Origin: Basidiobolus ranarum
Taxonomy: Eukaryota; Basidiobolomycota; Basidiobolomycetes; Basidiobolales
DNA: 39,257 bases
Direction of reading: 5' to 3'
Assembly (NCBI GenBank): GCA_040143965.1
Contig: JASJQH010000043.1
Location: 1-39,257, forward strand
In this document: positions 1 to 10,500 of the stretch, in pieces
Layout: every line of letters begins with the position of its first letter
How positions within the stretch are numbered: position 1 is the first letter of the stretch
Made by a program: the position numbers and the translations under genes
Notes under the pieces: generated by a model
What the model saw: only the letters and a program-made list of their open reading frames with translations
Told to the model about the DNA's origin: nothing
Database searches by the model: none

Positions 1-871
1 CTGCTAATGGGCCGGGAGAGGCTATCTCGCCATCAATCTATTCCTCACTAGTGAGCCTCTGGCCTTACGCAAAGGTTAAATACAGACACTGACATTCCTC
101 CATATCAAACTAGGTTTATGTATAAGCAGTTGGGATTCAAGTGGGGCAAAATGTCTATGTTTTGAAAAATTGCTGTTGTGCATAGATGCTACTAAAAAGC
201 GAGCAGTAACTAATAGATGTCCAATATAATTCTAGGCGAATGCCGAAGGCAGGATATGCCTTAGGTCTGTAAACGAGCAAGGTCACGAGTTAATTTGAAA
301 CAACATCAGCTGGAATGCCCGTCACTACCATATGGGCCATTCCAAGTCATTGAGTTACAAGTTCCATGGCCGAGGCAAGTAGTACATTAAGCTACTTCGA
401 AAATAAAAAATACAACTGGTGCGATCTGAACATGCTTCTCGTTTCGAATTTGAAATGGCAGTGTTAGTTGCTATGATAACACCTGATGTAATATCCAGCT
501 ACAAAAAGGAGTGCGTTTAACTTAGAGTTTCAGGAGCATCGGCTCCTGAAATTCAGGTGATGCATGAAAGCATGCTACGAGTTGTTGTGCTCTATATTGG
601 TAGGAACTGCGATTATGGTTTATCCCTATTGCTACCCTACTTGATTTGGCTAATTCAAATCAATCATCAACTATAGAACCAGTATATTAGGAAGGTTTAA
701 TAAGGAGTGTGAATCAACTCATATATGGATCCAATGACTCCGCTTCTTGATCTGATTGAGATCAGCATATTTGCATACACTATTATGAATATATAAATTA
801 AACAGATAACTTGCCTGCAATAAATATGAGACATACCCTTTGCTCTACTACTCTTTTTCTTCAATCCCATC
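1..871. other. Gene-free stretch upstream of the GT34 gene
   Basis: No reading frame with a recognisable product is seen on either strand. The only clear structure is a perfect hairpin-forming inverted repeat at 528-551, listed separately. The last 200 or so bases probably hold the promoter and 5' leader of the glycosyltransferase gene that starts at 872. Confidence 0.5.
528..551. repeat. Perfect 10-bp inverted repeat with 4-nt loop
   Basis: The arms TTTCAGGAGC (528-537) and GCTCCTGAAA (542-551) are exact reverse complements separated by ATCG. It lies about 320 bp upstream of the glycosyltransferase ATG. It could fold as an RNA hairpin or be a dimeric protein-binding site; the sequence does not decide between them. 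Confidence 0.75.
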
Positions 872-1819
872 ATGTTTGACATTAACTACACTAGGCTTAA
901 CTTGCCTTCTAAAGGTGCTTTGTCGCAAAAAAAGCCCATTCTAATTGTGGCTGTCATTATATCTCTTGTCGTGATGACTTTCCTACTTCACAATACATAT
1001 CAATCTCAATTTGGCTTAGCTGACGACCAAGTGGTAACATCCGGCGGAGTTCGTATGAGGGCCAAACCCAAGCCCTCAGAAATTGCCATTGTTATGGCAT
1101 ACGATGAAAAAGAATCATACTACCTTCCACGTTCTAGGGATAATAAGGAAGAGTATGCCAAGAAACACGGATACAAATTTCTACAAGATAACATTTATGA
1201 TAAGAGTAGAGGGCCGGTAAGTATTTCTTTCTTCTACATGGTTAAAATATCCTTACTTAAGTGCCCCTACAATACATAGGCTTGGGGGAAAATACTTTCA
1301 CTTCGCAAGTATATGAGAACATATCCATCTATCAAATGGTTCTGGTGGATTGATGTAGACACAGTCTTAATGGATCCCACGCTCGCCTTGGAGGATCACG
1401 TACTTGTCAATTTAACTAAGCCCGAGTATTCAGGCAAAGATATGGTCATATCATACGATTGTAATGGTCTCAATGCTGGAAGTTTTTTTATCCGCAACAC
1501 TCCTTGGTCTCAAGATTTCCTTGCTTTAGTTTACGAGCCTCAATATAGCACTCGATTTGGATATGCTGAGCAGGGAACAATGCAGCATCTTTACGAGACC
1601 TCACCTGAAATTGCCGAGCATTTCTACTTCGTTCCTCAAAATTTAATCAATGCATTTCCAAACGAAGCTTGTGGAGACCAGGATTCCATCCATGCATATA
1701 AAGAGGGAAATCTTATTATTCATTTTGCTGGCTGCTGGATTCCAAGCAGAGACAACTGTAAGGCACGCTTCGATGAATTTTGGGGTCGTAGAATCCCTGC
1801 TTTTCCTGAGGCATTGTGA
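872..1819 (+). CDS. GT34 family glycosyltransferase (Gma12/Mnn10-type alpha-1,2-galactosyl- or alpha-1,6-mannosyltransferase)
   Basis: Two exons (872-1216, 1280-1819) with a 63-nt GTAAGT...TAG intron give 294 residues. The protein is a type II Golgi enzyme: a short cytoplasmic tail with basic residues just before one membrane segment at about residues 22-41, a short stem, then the catalytic domain. The metal/nucleotide-sugar DxD motif is seen as WWIDVDTVLM, with DVD at about 140-142. Segments such as the one beginning IAIVMAYDE and the GSFFIRNTPWSQDFL region near residue 195 are typical of family GT34. In fungi these enzymes add galactose or mannose to N-linked or cell-wall mannans in the Golgi. 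The family is secure; donor sugar and linkage cannot be read from sequence. The length is close to, or slightly below, that of fungal homologues. Confidence 0.88.
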
Positions 1820-3128
1820 TCCAGATGGATTCTCAATAGCACCCCAATTCAACTTGTACCATTTCGTTAAATATTAACCTGTACAAAATAGCCTGCGGAC
1901 ACACTGAGGATAATGATGTGGTGAGCAGTGATTGTGCAATATTTGAACGAGCTATTTTGATGATGTTAAACCTTTGAATGTGTCTTTTTATGTATGTAAC
2001 ATGACGTGTCGTGTTCTAGATTCTCTACCCCGCAATGCTTCAATCAACTTTAAAATTCCGACCAACGTAATAAATCGCGAATCTATATCAAAGCTATATA
2101 GAACCTTCTATCTGGGATTTAATTTCAGTTAGGAGTTCAACCTATAGCAACGGAATCCTGCAATAAACACGAAATACAGAACCCTTAACATCTACACCAT
2201 CCATATCTCTTCCACAACCCTCTGTTAGAACGAGGGCCGGACATGAATGTAGGAATACCTATTGAATTCAGTTATTCTTTGGTTGGAGTTATACAAGCCT
2301 TTTGGCCACTTTTCGGGATAAATTACCCCTTTGAACGGAAATATGCAGTTGCGTTTCGTAGCAATGCTCTACATGATGTTTCAACTGAGCACAAATACTA
2401 GTTATGATCAAGCACTCTACAAATAATTGGATATCGAGCCAGAGGAAGTATATTGTATCATCGTTTACCTATCACACATGCTAGGAGGTTAGGCTGATTA
2501 GACTGTTCTAGTAACAAAACAATCAAAGAGATTCATGTTTACTAGCTGTAAAATAAATTAGGGAAATCATCAATAACCACTTGATTGAGATAGTGTTCGA
2601 CTGCGTATTAGATTGATACCGAGTAGGTTGTTTTTACAGAACAAATATTTGTCGGTAGTTGTAACATCTCCAAAGTAAAGTAAGGTTACTAAGTGGCACA
2701 TATATATCCTTCTTGCAATAGTTATTTTGGAATTCAGTCTTCAGCGCGACGGTGAGTTACCAATCACCTCTCTTTCTCACAATCGATATCAGTGCAGCTT
2801 ACGCTTGTCTTTCTCAAAATCTAAGTTCTATTGAAAACAAATGGGGCTGAAGATTATCAAACGGCATGAGAGATATCATTTACTCCCATGCAATACAGAG
2901 CAAGTTACCGAGCATCAATTCTGAATTTAGTGCTATATGAACTGAAGGCACAGACAGGCCTATAATTTTTCAATCTATATTGCGATTGTCATGGAAACAA
3001 GGCAATTTCTTTTTCATCAATTGGCTCGGAACTACCGTGGTATTATCACCATTTCCAGCAAAAATTTTACTACACAGTCGTCAAATACATCTGTTACTCC
3101 TTCCACATTCTGAAACTTGACGTTTACT
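1820..3128. other. Gene-free stretch between the GT34 and mL41 genes
   Basis: AT-rich with stops in all frames. I see no gene, RNA or repeat that I can support. The ends should hold the 3' region of the GT34 gene and the promoter of the mL41 gene. Confidence 0.5.
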
Positions 3129-3604
3129 ATGTTCGGAGTCGTTAGAGCTATTTGCCGTGGTGCTAGAAGAGACCCCATGACCTCCAAGAGAGGTCACAAC
3201 TACTATAAAGGTTCGACCCACTCGCAAACTGCTAATTACATGTTTTTAGAAAGCAAATTATCTAAACTTTGATTTTATAGGTAAGGGTAGTGGTGCTATG
3301 GGTCGTCATACTAAACATGGTAAGTAAAAAGTATACTACTGACAATATATGGAATATTTAACTCAAAGGTGAATATTTTTAGGTGGATATCTTATTGATT
3401 ACAACAAGGTTCGCACATACGTTGTTCCTGATCTTGCCGATTGTCAGGTACTGTACTGGGTCTAGATATTTTTTACACTTTTTGCATTAACATTAACGCC
3501 ATATCTGGTAATAGTTCAAACCATACGTTTCCCACCGTACTGAGAAGATTGCTACCACCATCACAGCTCAAGATTTCCTCACTTCAGCTACCAAAACCGA
3601 GTAG
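3129..3604 (+). CDS. MRPL27: Mitochondrial large-subunit ribosomal protein mL41 (yeast MRPL27 family)
   Basis: Four exons (3129-3210, 3281-3319, 3383-3447, 3515-3604) code for 91 residues of a mitochondrial 54S ribosomal subunit protein. The splice phases join cleanly. Family features are the basic N terminus with MTSKRGHNYYKGKGSGAMGR, then GGYLIDYNKVRTYVVPDL, then FKPYVSHRTEK. This is the pattern of fungal mL41, where the lysine/glycine-rich N terminus sits near rRNA and the YVVPDL...KPYV segment forms the core. Intron 1 uses a GTTCGA donor, unusual but required for the frame; introns 2 and 3 use GTAAGT and GTACTG. Exon 2 is only 39 nt. A poly(A)-type AATAAA lies about 50 nt after the stop. 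The length is close to compact fungal homologues and shorter than animal forms. Confidence 0.9.
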
Positions 3605-3652
3605 TTTTATTTCCCTGTCATGTCTATAAAGTTGTCGCATCCTTTTTGTACC

Positions 3653-3658
3653 AATAAA
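3653..3658 (+). terminator. Likely poly(A) signal of the mL41 gene
   Basis: A canonical AATAAA hexamer lies about 50 nt after the stop codon at 3604, a normal distance for a polyadenylation signal. Hexamers of this kind occur often by chance in AT-rich DNA. Confidence 0.45.
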
Positions 3659-4890
3659 TCACTTCATTTGGGTTTTTGCTAGCGCTAAGTGCATTCCTTT
3701 GATGAATCGCGATATCAAGTTTAGGTTTCCTAGGCCACTGCTTTCATGAGCACCCCAGAGAGGGAAATCACTGAGAGTACATGTAAAAGTGTCTCGAACC
3801 ATCCATTGATTGACTATACTATAAATATCAAGAAATATGGGGAGATGAAGTCAAAATGAATTGTGAAGAACATCAAACTACACGTGACTGTTTTGTTCAT
3901 CTTAGTCGTCGCGCAAACCCACTTTTCGCCTACTGATAACTGATAACGCATAGCCTACGTGGAGAATGCATCGTCAAGTGGAGTCGTAAATTATCATGAA
4001 TTAATAACTGCACTGGTGATAAATAAGCTAGTCCCTCTGTTGCAAACGGGTCTTTCTGGTCATGAGGGGGCATTTGTGATGATTGAGGGCGGGTCTGCGT
4101 TCTGGCCAAGCATCACTTTCAACCCCTGCTTTCCCTGAAAATATATCTTGAGCGGCCTGTAAAGTGTGGCACTGCATACCAAGCCTGCCAGTTGAGTAAG
4201 TTGCCATGGGCTGCTGTCGACAACACATAAATCGACCACATTCGTGTTGTGCAAAAGGCCCCATGTAAATGCCTCCATAAGCAAGAGAATTATCGGTGAG
4301 GCTCCATACTATTTAGGCCAAGACATATTTCCGACTGTACGAAAGATCCCGGTGGCTTCTTTCATATCACAATGGTTCGGTAGACTTCCTAGACAACGAC
4401 GGAGATAAACCAAAGACGGATCAGCATTGTTATCCCACAATCAATTTAGAGTTCGAGGGGGAAATCACTAATCAAAGCTCATTCGTAGTGTTCGTTCGTC
4501 TCTTAAGAAAACACCCAATCTAACTTTCTTTTTGAATCACAAGGTTGTCTTTGATTTCATCATATTGATCAAAACAAATTCCCTATACATCTTTTTTAGA
4601 AACTGCTTCTGGATCAAACATAAATCTCATTTCTTAACCCTTTAAATTATCGAGGGTAACTTCTATTAAAACACTAACTCTGAATCTTCTGGTGCAGGGA
4701 AGCAATACTATGTTACTATTTTGGGAACAATATGTTATTTGCGGCTTATTGTTACTTGTCATGCAGCATTATTGTCTATCTCACAATAATTCGTTTATTT
4801 GCGCATGATTTTGTGCTTTTCGGTATTTCATTAAGTGGCTACTGTATCTTTTGTTCCAATATGATAACTTAAATATACTGCTCTATCCCA

Positions 4891-4929
4891 CTTTTCTCTC
4901 TCTCTGTCTCTCTCGCCTTCTCTCTGTGC
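4891..4929 (+). promoter_or_regulatory. CT-rich tract upstream of the TMEM170-like gene
   Basis: A nearly pure pyrimidine run with repeated TCTC units lies about 55-95 nt before the ATG at 4984. CT-rich tracts often flank transcription start sites in fungi, so this is a likely core-promoter or leader element. Its function is inferred from position only. Confidence 0.4.
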
Positions 4930-4955
4930 TTCAACAGTTTTCTATAAAGTTGCTT

Positions 4956-4979
4956 ATGGGGTTTACCTTTGTGGCTTAG
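4956..4979 (+). promoter_or_regulatory. Short upstream ORF before the TMEM170-like start
   Basis: ATG at 4956 opens a seven-codon frame (MGFTFVA) that stops at 4979, four nucleotides before the main ATG at 4984. If it is in the transcript leader it could lower translation of the main frame. It may also lie outside the transcript. Confidence 0.35.
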
Positions 4980-4983
4980 CCTC

Positions 4984-5566
4984 ATGTTTCAAACCGAAGT
5001 TTTTTTCCCCATTCCAGTTGACTACACTACTCCGCCTTGGCCTTCTCTATACTGGCCTTTAAAACCTGAAATAGACAGTGGACAACTATTTTATTTGAAT
5101 GGTTCGTAAGGTCAATATTTATTTTGAGTGTCTTGAGAGAAAGAGAAATATACAACAAGCATTGCCCATAGTAACAGAACTTCATTTGTATCTTGATAGA
5201 CATTTGGCGATTTACGACGCTCTGGTCACTGATATTCGCGTTTCTTGTGTATACAAGTCTAGGTGCTTGGGCCGTACTTGTTTTCCGCAAAAGTAACTGG
5301 TCACTCTCAATACTACCCCTGTTTGTATTCTTTGGTCTAATTTCCGCTTTCTTCACGGGATCTCTTACAGGTATTATTTTATGATTCTGATAAGTCAGAA
5401 CAGACAACCATTGAAACAGTTTCGTATATACTTAGGCTGTGTTCTTGGGATAATTTACAAAGCAGGATCTTTTCGAATGTCAACTTGGATTCCTTTCTTA
5501 TGGAGCTTCATCTTTACCCTATTAGGAATTCTAAACTCTTACTCTACCCTCACCTCAATATTATGA
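4984..5566 (+). CDS. TMEM170-like small integral membrane protein
   Basis: Three exons (4984-5101, 5200-5370, 5436-5566) give 139 residues. The proline-rich, soluble N terminus has repeated YTTPPWPSLYWP-type residues. It is followed by LYLN-type and DIWRFTTLWSL segments at the start of the first membrane span (about 46-66), a second span (about 75-93), the GCVLGIIYKAG loop, and a last span near residues 115-135. This arrangement, with an IWRFT-type entry motif and a glycine-containing inter-helix segment, matches the TMEM170 family, whose animal members act in ER and nuclear-envelope shaping. Intron 1 has a GTTCGT donor, and its acceptor restores the Asp codon of DIWRF. A short upstream ORF precedes the start. 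Family call from remembered pattern; function in fungi is not established here. Confidence 0.72.
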
Positions 5567-6713
5567 GGAAACCATCTAATACCTCCCTGTTACTCACCTT
5601 TAGCAGTCTTAGCAGTTGAAAATAATTCCCACCCTTGAATATTCACTATCACTACATATCGATTACTAGTCCTGTGTTTATTTTATAGACGAAAACCACG
5701 ACTGCCTGTATATATAATAGTACCTTTAGAGATAGATAAAATGTTAATTTCAACCTTAGTCTTGACAGCCCTCGTAGAAAATCCTTGCCCCGCAATGAGC
5801 CGTAGTTTGTAGTATTATTTTGATAGTTTACATTTTTGAATAAAAGCTAGGGCATCATGTGACGGTCATCGCTTGGCCAATGATTAGGTAACATAAGCTG
5901 ACTTGAGCACACCACTACTTGCGCTCCATGTAGTGATTGATGTATTAGTGTTACTACTGTGCTTTGATGCTGCTATATATTATTATGGTGGCCATAGATA
6001 AGAGATAAATCTGAGCTGAAGTAACCATTGAACACAGTGATTGGTGTTCAGGTGAGGTTGACAGAGGCCTTCCTATGAATTTGGAACTTTTTAGACATCA
6101 CTAGATTTGCTCTGGTTACAGTGCCTGTAAAACCATCCGCCTGGTGCGGCTTTATCCCAAGATGAGGCAAATCAGTGCCTGTGGCTATTTGGCTGATACT
6201 CAAAAGTATCGATGACCTTTCGTAAACCTTATTAAACAAGTAAATGCGTTATAAAGCAGAGTGGAGGAGGGGGGTTAGATTTGCCTTATTGTCTAAATTC
6301 CAGGATAACATACCAATCGTTCTTAAAGTTCGCCCCTTCGTAGTCACATGAATTAAGGTACCAAGATCCATATGATCGCAGCATTATCGTGAGTGCTTCG
6401 TCATAAAAGCCACCCCCCGATAATATACTAAATTATGTTGTGCAGAATTACGCAGGCTCTATCCTTGTGGCAAGCATTACTTGATGCATATATTGAGATC
6501 CTACTAATTTAGAAACTTATATTTACCGATATATGGGGGTCTCACTTGTGAGGTACGAAAGGATGTGTGTGGATTAAATCACCTGGATACCATCATTAGT
6601 GCAATGCGAGTGAAGTCAATAAATATCCAGCCTTTTCCACCTTATCACTTCGGTTCTGGCTAGTTTGCGTGCCTACAGCTTGGCTGTCAATACCACAATC
6701 AATTCCCGAAATC
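5567..6713. other. Gene-free stretch between the TMEM170-like and Ecl1-type genes
   Basis: I see no gene, RNA or notable repeat. The only longish open frame (minus strand, 6048-6239) has no recognisable features and is probably chance. Confidence 0.5.
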
Positions 6714-7097
6714 ATGGACTCTGACTGGTGTATTGTTTGTGATAAGCATCTCAACTCCTTGGTAATACATTTTCACAAGAGTTTAAGTTGAGAGTTGACA
6801 TTTGACCTTTGCTAACACTTTACTGCTTAGGGTGGCTTGTATTGCAGTGAAGCTTGCCGGCACAAAGAACAGCTGAAAAGCTCTGCCATTTCCGTTAACC
6901 TCAGTACATCTTCAGGTGCTCAAGTGAAACTACTATCGAAGGAACAGTTTCCTTACACTATAAAGTTTCACAAGAGGAGTACCTGTTATCGACCATTATT
7001 CCCAAAGTGTTATCCACCAGCTCGAACCCTTTCACATCGTGCTTCACGTCGTTTTTACTCCACTGTGTTGAAAGACAAAACTCTTGTGAAATGCTGA
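6714..7097 (+). CDS. Ecl1-type zinc protein (extender of chronological lifespan family)
   Basis: Two exons (6714-6761, 6831-7097) encode 104 residues. The intron has a good branch site (CTAAC) and joins TTG to GGT in phase 0. The N terminus carries the four-cysteine signature of the Ecl1 family: C6-x2-C9 in DWCIVCDKHL and C21-x3-C25 in GLYCSEACRHKE. The rest is serine-, basic- and proline-rich with no other domain, ending in a basic stretch (RTLSHRASRRF). In fission yeast Ecl1-Ecl3 are small proteins that extend chronological lifespan and respond to sulfur, metal and nutrient limitation. That role is family knowledge only. The small size, lone zinc motif and basic tail match the family well. 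Confidence 0.8.
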
Positions 7098-7588
7098 CTC
7101 AACACTTGACCTTGTATTACCAGTGCTTTTCCGTTGTAAAATAGCCATAAATGACTTTACTACTATGAGTTTATTTTTTCGGCTAACTTTAGCTCAAGAA
7201 AAGTAAAATCTATAGTTCAATCATTTGATGTTTCTATTTTATTTTCGTATTCACTCTAATGGTTTAGTAGTAACAGCACAAGTAACCCGCCATATGAATG
7301 ACATTAACTCCCATTCAATTTAACTTGTCTCAAATATGTAACCTTGAAGTTAAACAGTTATATCATAACAAACTGAACGGTTTACAATTAAAAGGTTTGG
7401 TAGACCAATAGTGGTAGCAGGGTTGTATTTGGTTCGGGTAGAAGTGGCTATTGTTCTTGATCAGATATGATTTTTCAGGTAAACTTATTGATTTGATATA
7501 GGCAATCACCCTTCTGATTGTTTTGTTGAGTGATCAGTAAATAAAATCATTTACTTCAAGTGTGAAATATATATATATACATATATGA
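7098..7588. other. Gene-free stretch upstream of the DNA ligase IV gene
   Basis: No gene is seen. An (AT)-rich alternating run at about 7567-7587 directly abuts the ligase start. An ATG at 7585 overlaps the chosen start out of frame and would hamper translation if it is in the leader. Confidence 0.45.
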
Positions 7589-10500
7589 ATGCAGTTAAAC
7601 AAGTCTGCAGTGGGTATGTCAACTATTATGTCTAGCCTGAGCACCTCAACCTCGCCTCTCTTTAGTGAACTCTGTCGACTTTTTGAATCGATAGCAGCGA
7701 AGAGTATATGGGACTGGAAAAGACGGAAAATGGAGAGATTCACTCAGGTTGCTAACTTAACATATAAGTGAAGTTTTCAAATCTTCTTTTCACTAAGATT
7801 TTCTTTAGAGTTGGCGAAGTAGATACGAGTCGTTCTTTAGTGTGATGCGCTTAATGCTTCCACATGTAAAAAAATGATTTTATTGAACCTCCAGCTTCTA
7901 TGGAACTTATTTTTGTCGGTTTTATCAATTTAGTTGGATAGAGAACGAGCTAGCTATGGTATGAAAGAAAAAGTATTAGCGCGTACTTATATCGCAGTTT
8001 TGGGCCTAGATAAAGACTCCGACGACGCTAATAGTCTATTAAATTGGCGTCTACCTGGAAAAAGTCACCAGGTATGTTGACGTGAAACAGTAATTTGAAG
8101 GCAATATATCGTTTAGCAGTTTTATATTCGATAATAAAGAGGACAACTGGGGACTTCGGCGATGTTCTTTACGAGGTTTTGATACATCGTTCAGTTGTTG
8201 TAGGTAAAGGAAGCCTTACCATAGACGATATCAATGATCAATTGGATAACTTAAATAAATGCGTGAACAGGTTCAAATCGTCAGCTTCAATGTTTATATA
8301 TGCTCTTGAAAGTTACTCATGCGTTTTTGTAATAGGGAAGAGGAACAAGCAGTTATAAGCCATTTGTTTCGATACACTACTGCGCTTGAACAAAAGTGGA
8401 TTGCTCGTATTATATTGAAAGGTTCGATCTCATATTCGAGTGACAGTTATCTTGCATGTTACTCATAAAAGGCACCAGAGTTCAGAATTGGGCTTTCAGA
8501 GAGACTCGTATTTGGTGTCTATCATCCCGATGCCTACAAGCTTTTCAATGTTTGTAGTAACCTTAGGAAAGTATGCGATGATTTAAAGGATCCAGCAATC
8601 AGAATCAAATCGCAGGTAATCTGGTTGACTCATTGATGGTCTTTATTTTTAAACAAAGATCCAAACTAAAACCACAACAGGATTTGAACATATTCCATCC
8701 CTTTAAACCTATGCTATCCAAAAGATCTGCTATTTCAAACATCGTCAAGCTTATGAACAACAAGCCGTTTTGGATAGAAGCAAAGTTGGATGGGGAGCGA
8801 ATCCAACTTCATAAACGTGGAACAGAATATCAGTATTGGACGAGGTAGGATTCCGTAGCAGTCCCAGTGTATAGTGAACTGTTTTCAAACGATTCCTAAT
8901 AGGCATGCTAATGACAATACAGCCTTGTATGGTCCTGACCCATTTACTGGTTCATTGACACCTCATATACACAAGCTTTTCAACTCCAAAGCGAAAAAGT
9001 AAGCCATCCGAGTATATAGATCACTGCTATCTCCTAACGTAAACTATATTGTAGTTGCATTTTAGACGGAGAGATGGTTGCTTACGACCCTCTTCAAGAT
9101 GCACTTCTTCCCTTTGGATCTTTGAGATCCGCTAGCAAAGGTAAAGTGATGTCTCACTCTAACAATGATCTACAGAAGATTACTGACCTTTTGAAGATGA
9201 AAGCTCGACGCATCATAAAATTCAGCCATGTTGTATCTTTTTTCTGTTAATGTAGAAAGTTGTGGTTCTTAGGTTCCTCTCTGTTCAGTTTATTCCTTAA
9301 CAACAGTTTCTCAAAGTTATGGTGTTTGACATTGTTTTTTGCAACAACACACCGGTAATTGATCAGCCACTATCTGAGCGCAGAAAGCTACTGAAAAATG
9401 TTGTGGAAGAGTGCGACGGATATCTCCATGTGATCGACCATATAGAAGCTGCCTCAACAAAAGAAATATGCGATATAATGGACCAGGCTATTGTTGAAAG
9501 GTTTCCCAATGTAACGAATACTTTTGTAACGTGTATGCGCATCTAACTATTTCTCAAATAGAGGTGAAGGGATAATAGTAAAGAATCCGCATGGAATCTA
9601 CTCTCCAAACGACAGAAACTCCAATTGGCTGAAGTTAAAGCCTGAATATGTTGACAGCCTTGCTGATGATTTGGATTTATTAATTGTTGGTACGTAACTA
9701 TATAGTAGATGCTCCTGTTGATCACTTCTAATTCATCCCATAGGGGGCTATTACGGCACTGGAAGTCGTGAAGGTCGAATTTCTCGGTTCTTGTGCGCAG
9801 TCCTAGATGACACCTTGTCTTTAAGCCACGAGATGCGGTACATACATTGCCATAAAACATTCCTTTCGGATTACTTGAGTACTGAATATTCGTGTGTAGA
9901 TTCAAATCATTTTGCCGTGTAGGGACTGGTTACACGTCGCAGCAGATTGAAAACTTCAAGTTTGTAGCGAAGAGGTATCAGATCGATATTTCCTTCTCAC
10001 TAATCAATTGCTTCTAGCGCTGAAACTAAGGACCATTGGCTTCCTTATAATACCCAGGACCCACCAACCTGGCTTAATGTAGCAAGCAGCGGTAGAGAGA
10101 AGCCAGACGTATATATTTATCCTACTCAGTAAGTAGTGACTTTACATTGATTTCTCTGAGTGGATTCTAATACATCGCTGTTGTCTAGTTCTAAAGTTGT
10201 CCAAGTAAAGGGAGCGGAGGTCATAGTCTCCAGTATGTAACTGGCATTCATATTTTAAAATGTATGAAATTTTGATCGGTTGATTTTGATTAGCCAGCTA
10301 TGGTGCTGGGTACACTCTGCGGTTTCCAAGATTTGTTCAGTTCCGAGACGACAAAACATGGAAAGACGCTATGAAAATCTCAGGTTAGGGTATGAGGATT
10401 ATGAAATTGTTGGACTAATATTAACTCCTCAAGTACAGAATTGATTCCTCTAAGAAAAGAAGCTTCTACTCTTTTCACCAGAAAAGTCAGTGACCTATCA

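Larger units (their letters stand above)
3605..4983. other. Gene-free stretch between the mL41 and TMEM170-like genes
   Basis: No product is recognised. A patch at about 4040-4270 is richer in G+C than its surroundings and holds two overlapping minus-strand open frames of 74-78 codons with no family resemblance I can see. Near the right end are a CT-rich tract (4891-4929) and a small upstream ORF (4956-4979), both listed separately. Confidence 0.45.

Noticed and set aside
3205-3225. tRNA B-box-like GGTTCGACCC
   Set aside because: It overlaps the mL41 donor site, no A box or cloverleaf surrounds it, and the GTTCGA donor explains it. The same holds for the GGTTCGATC at 8421.
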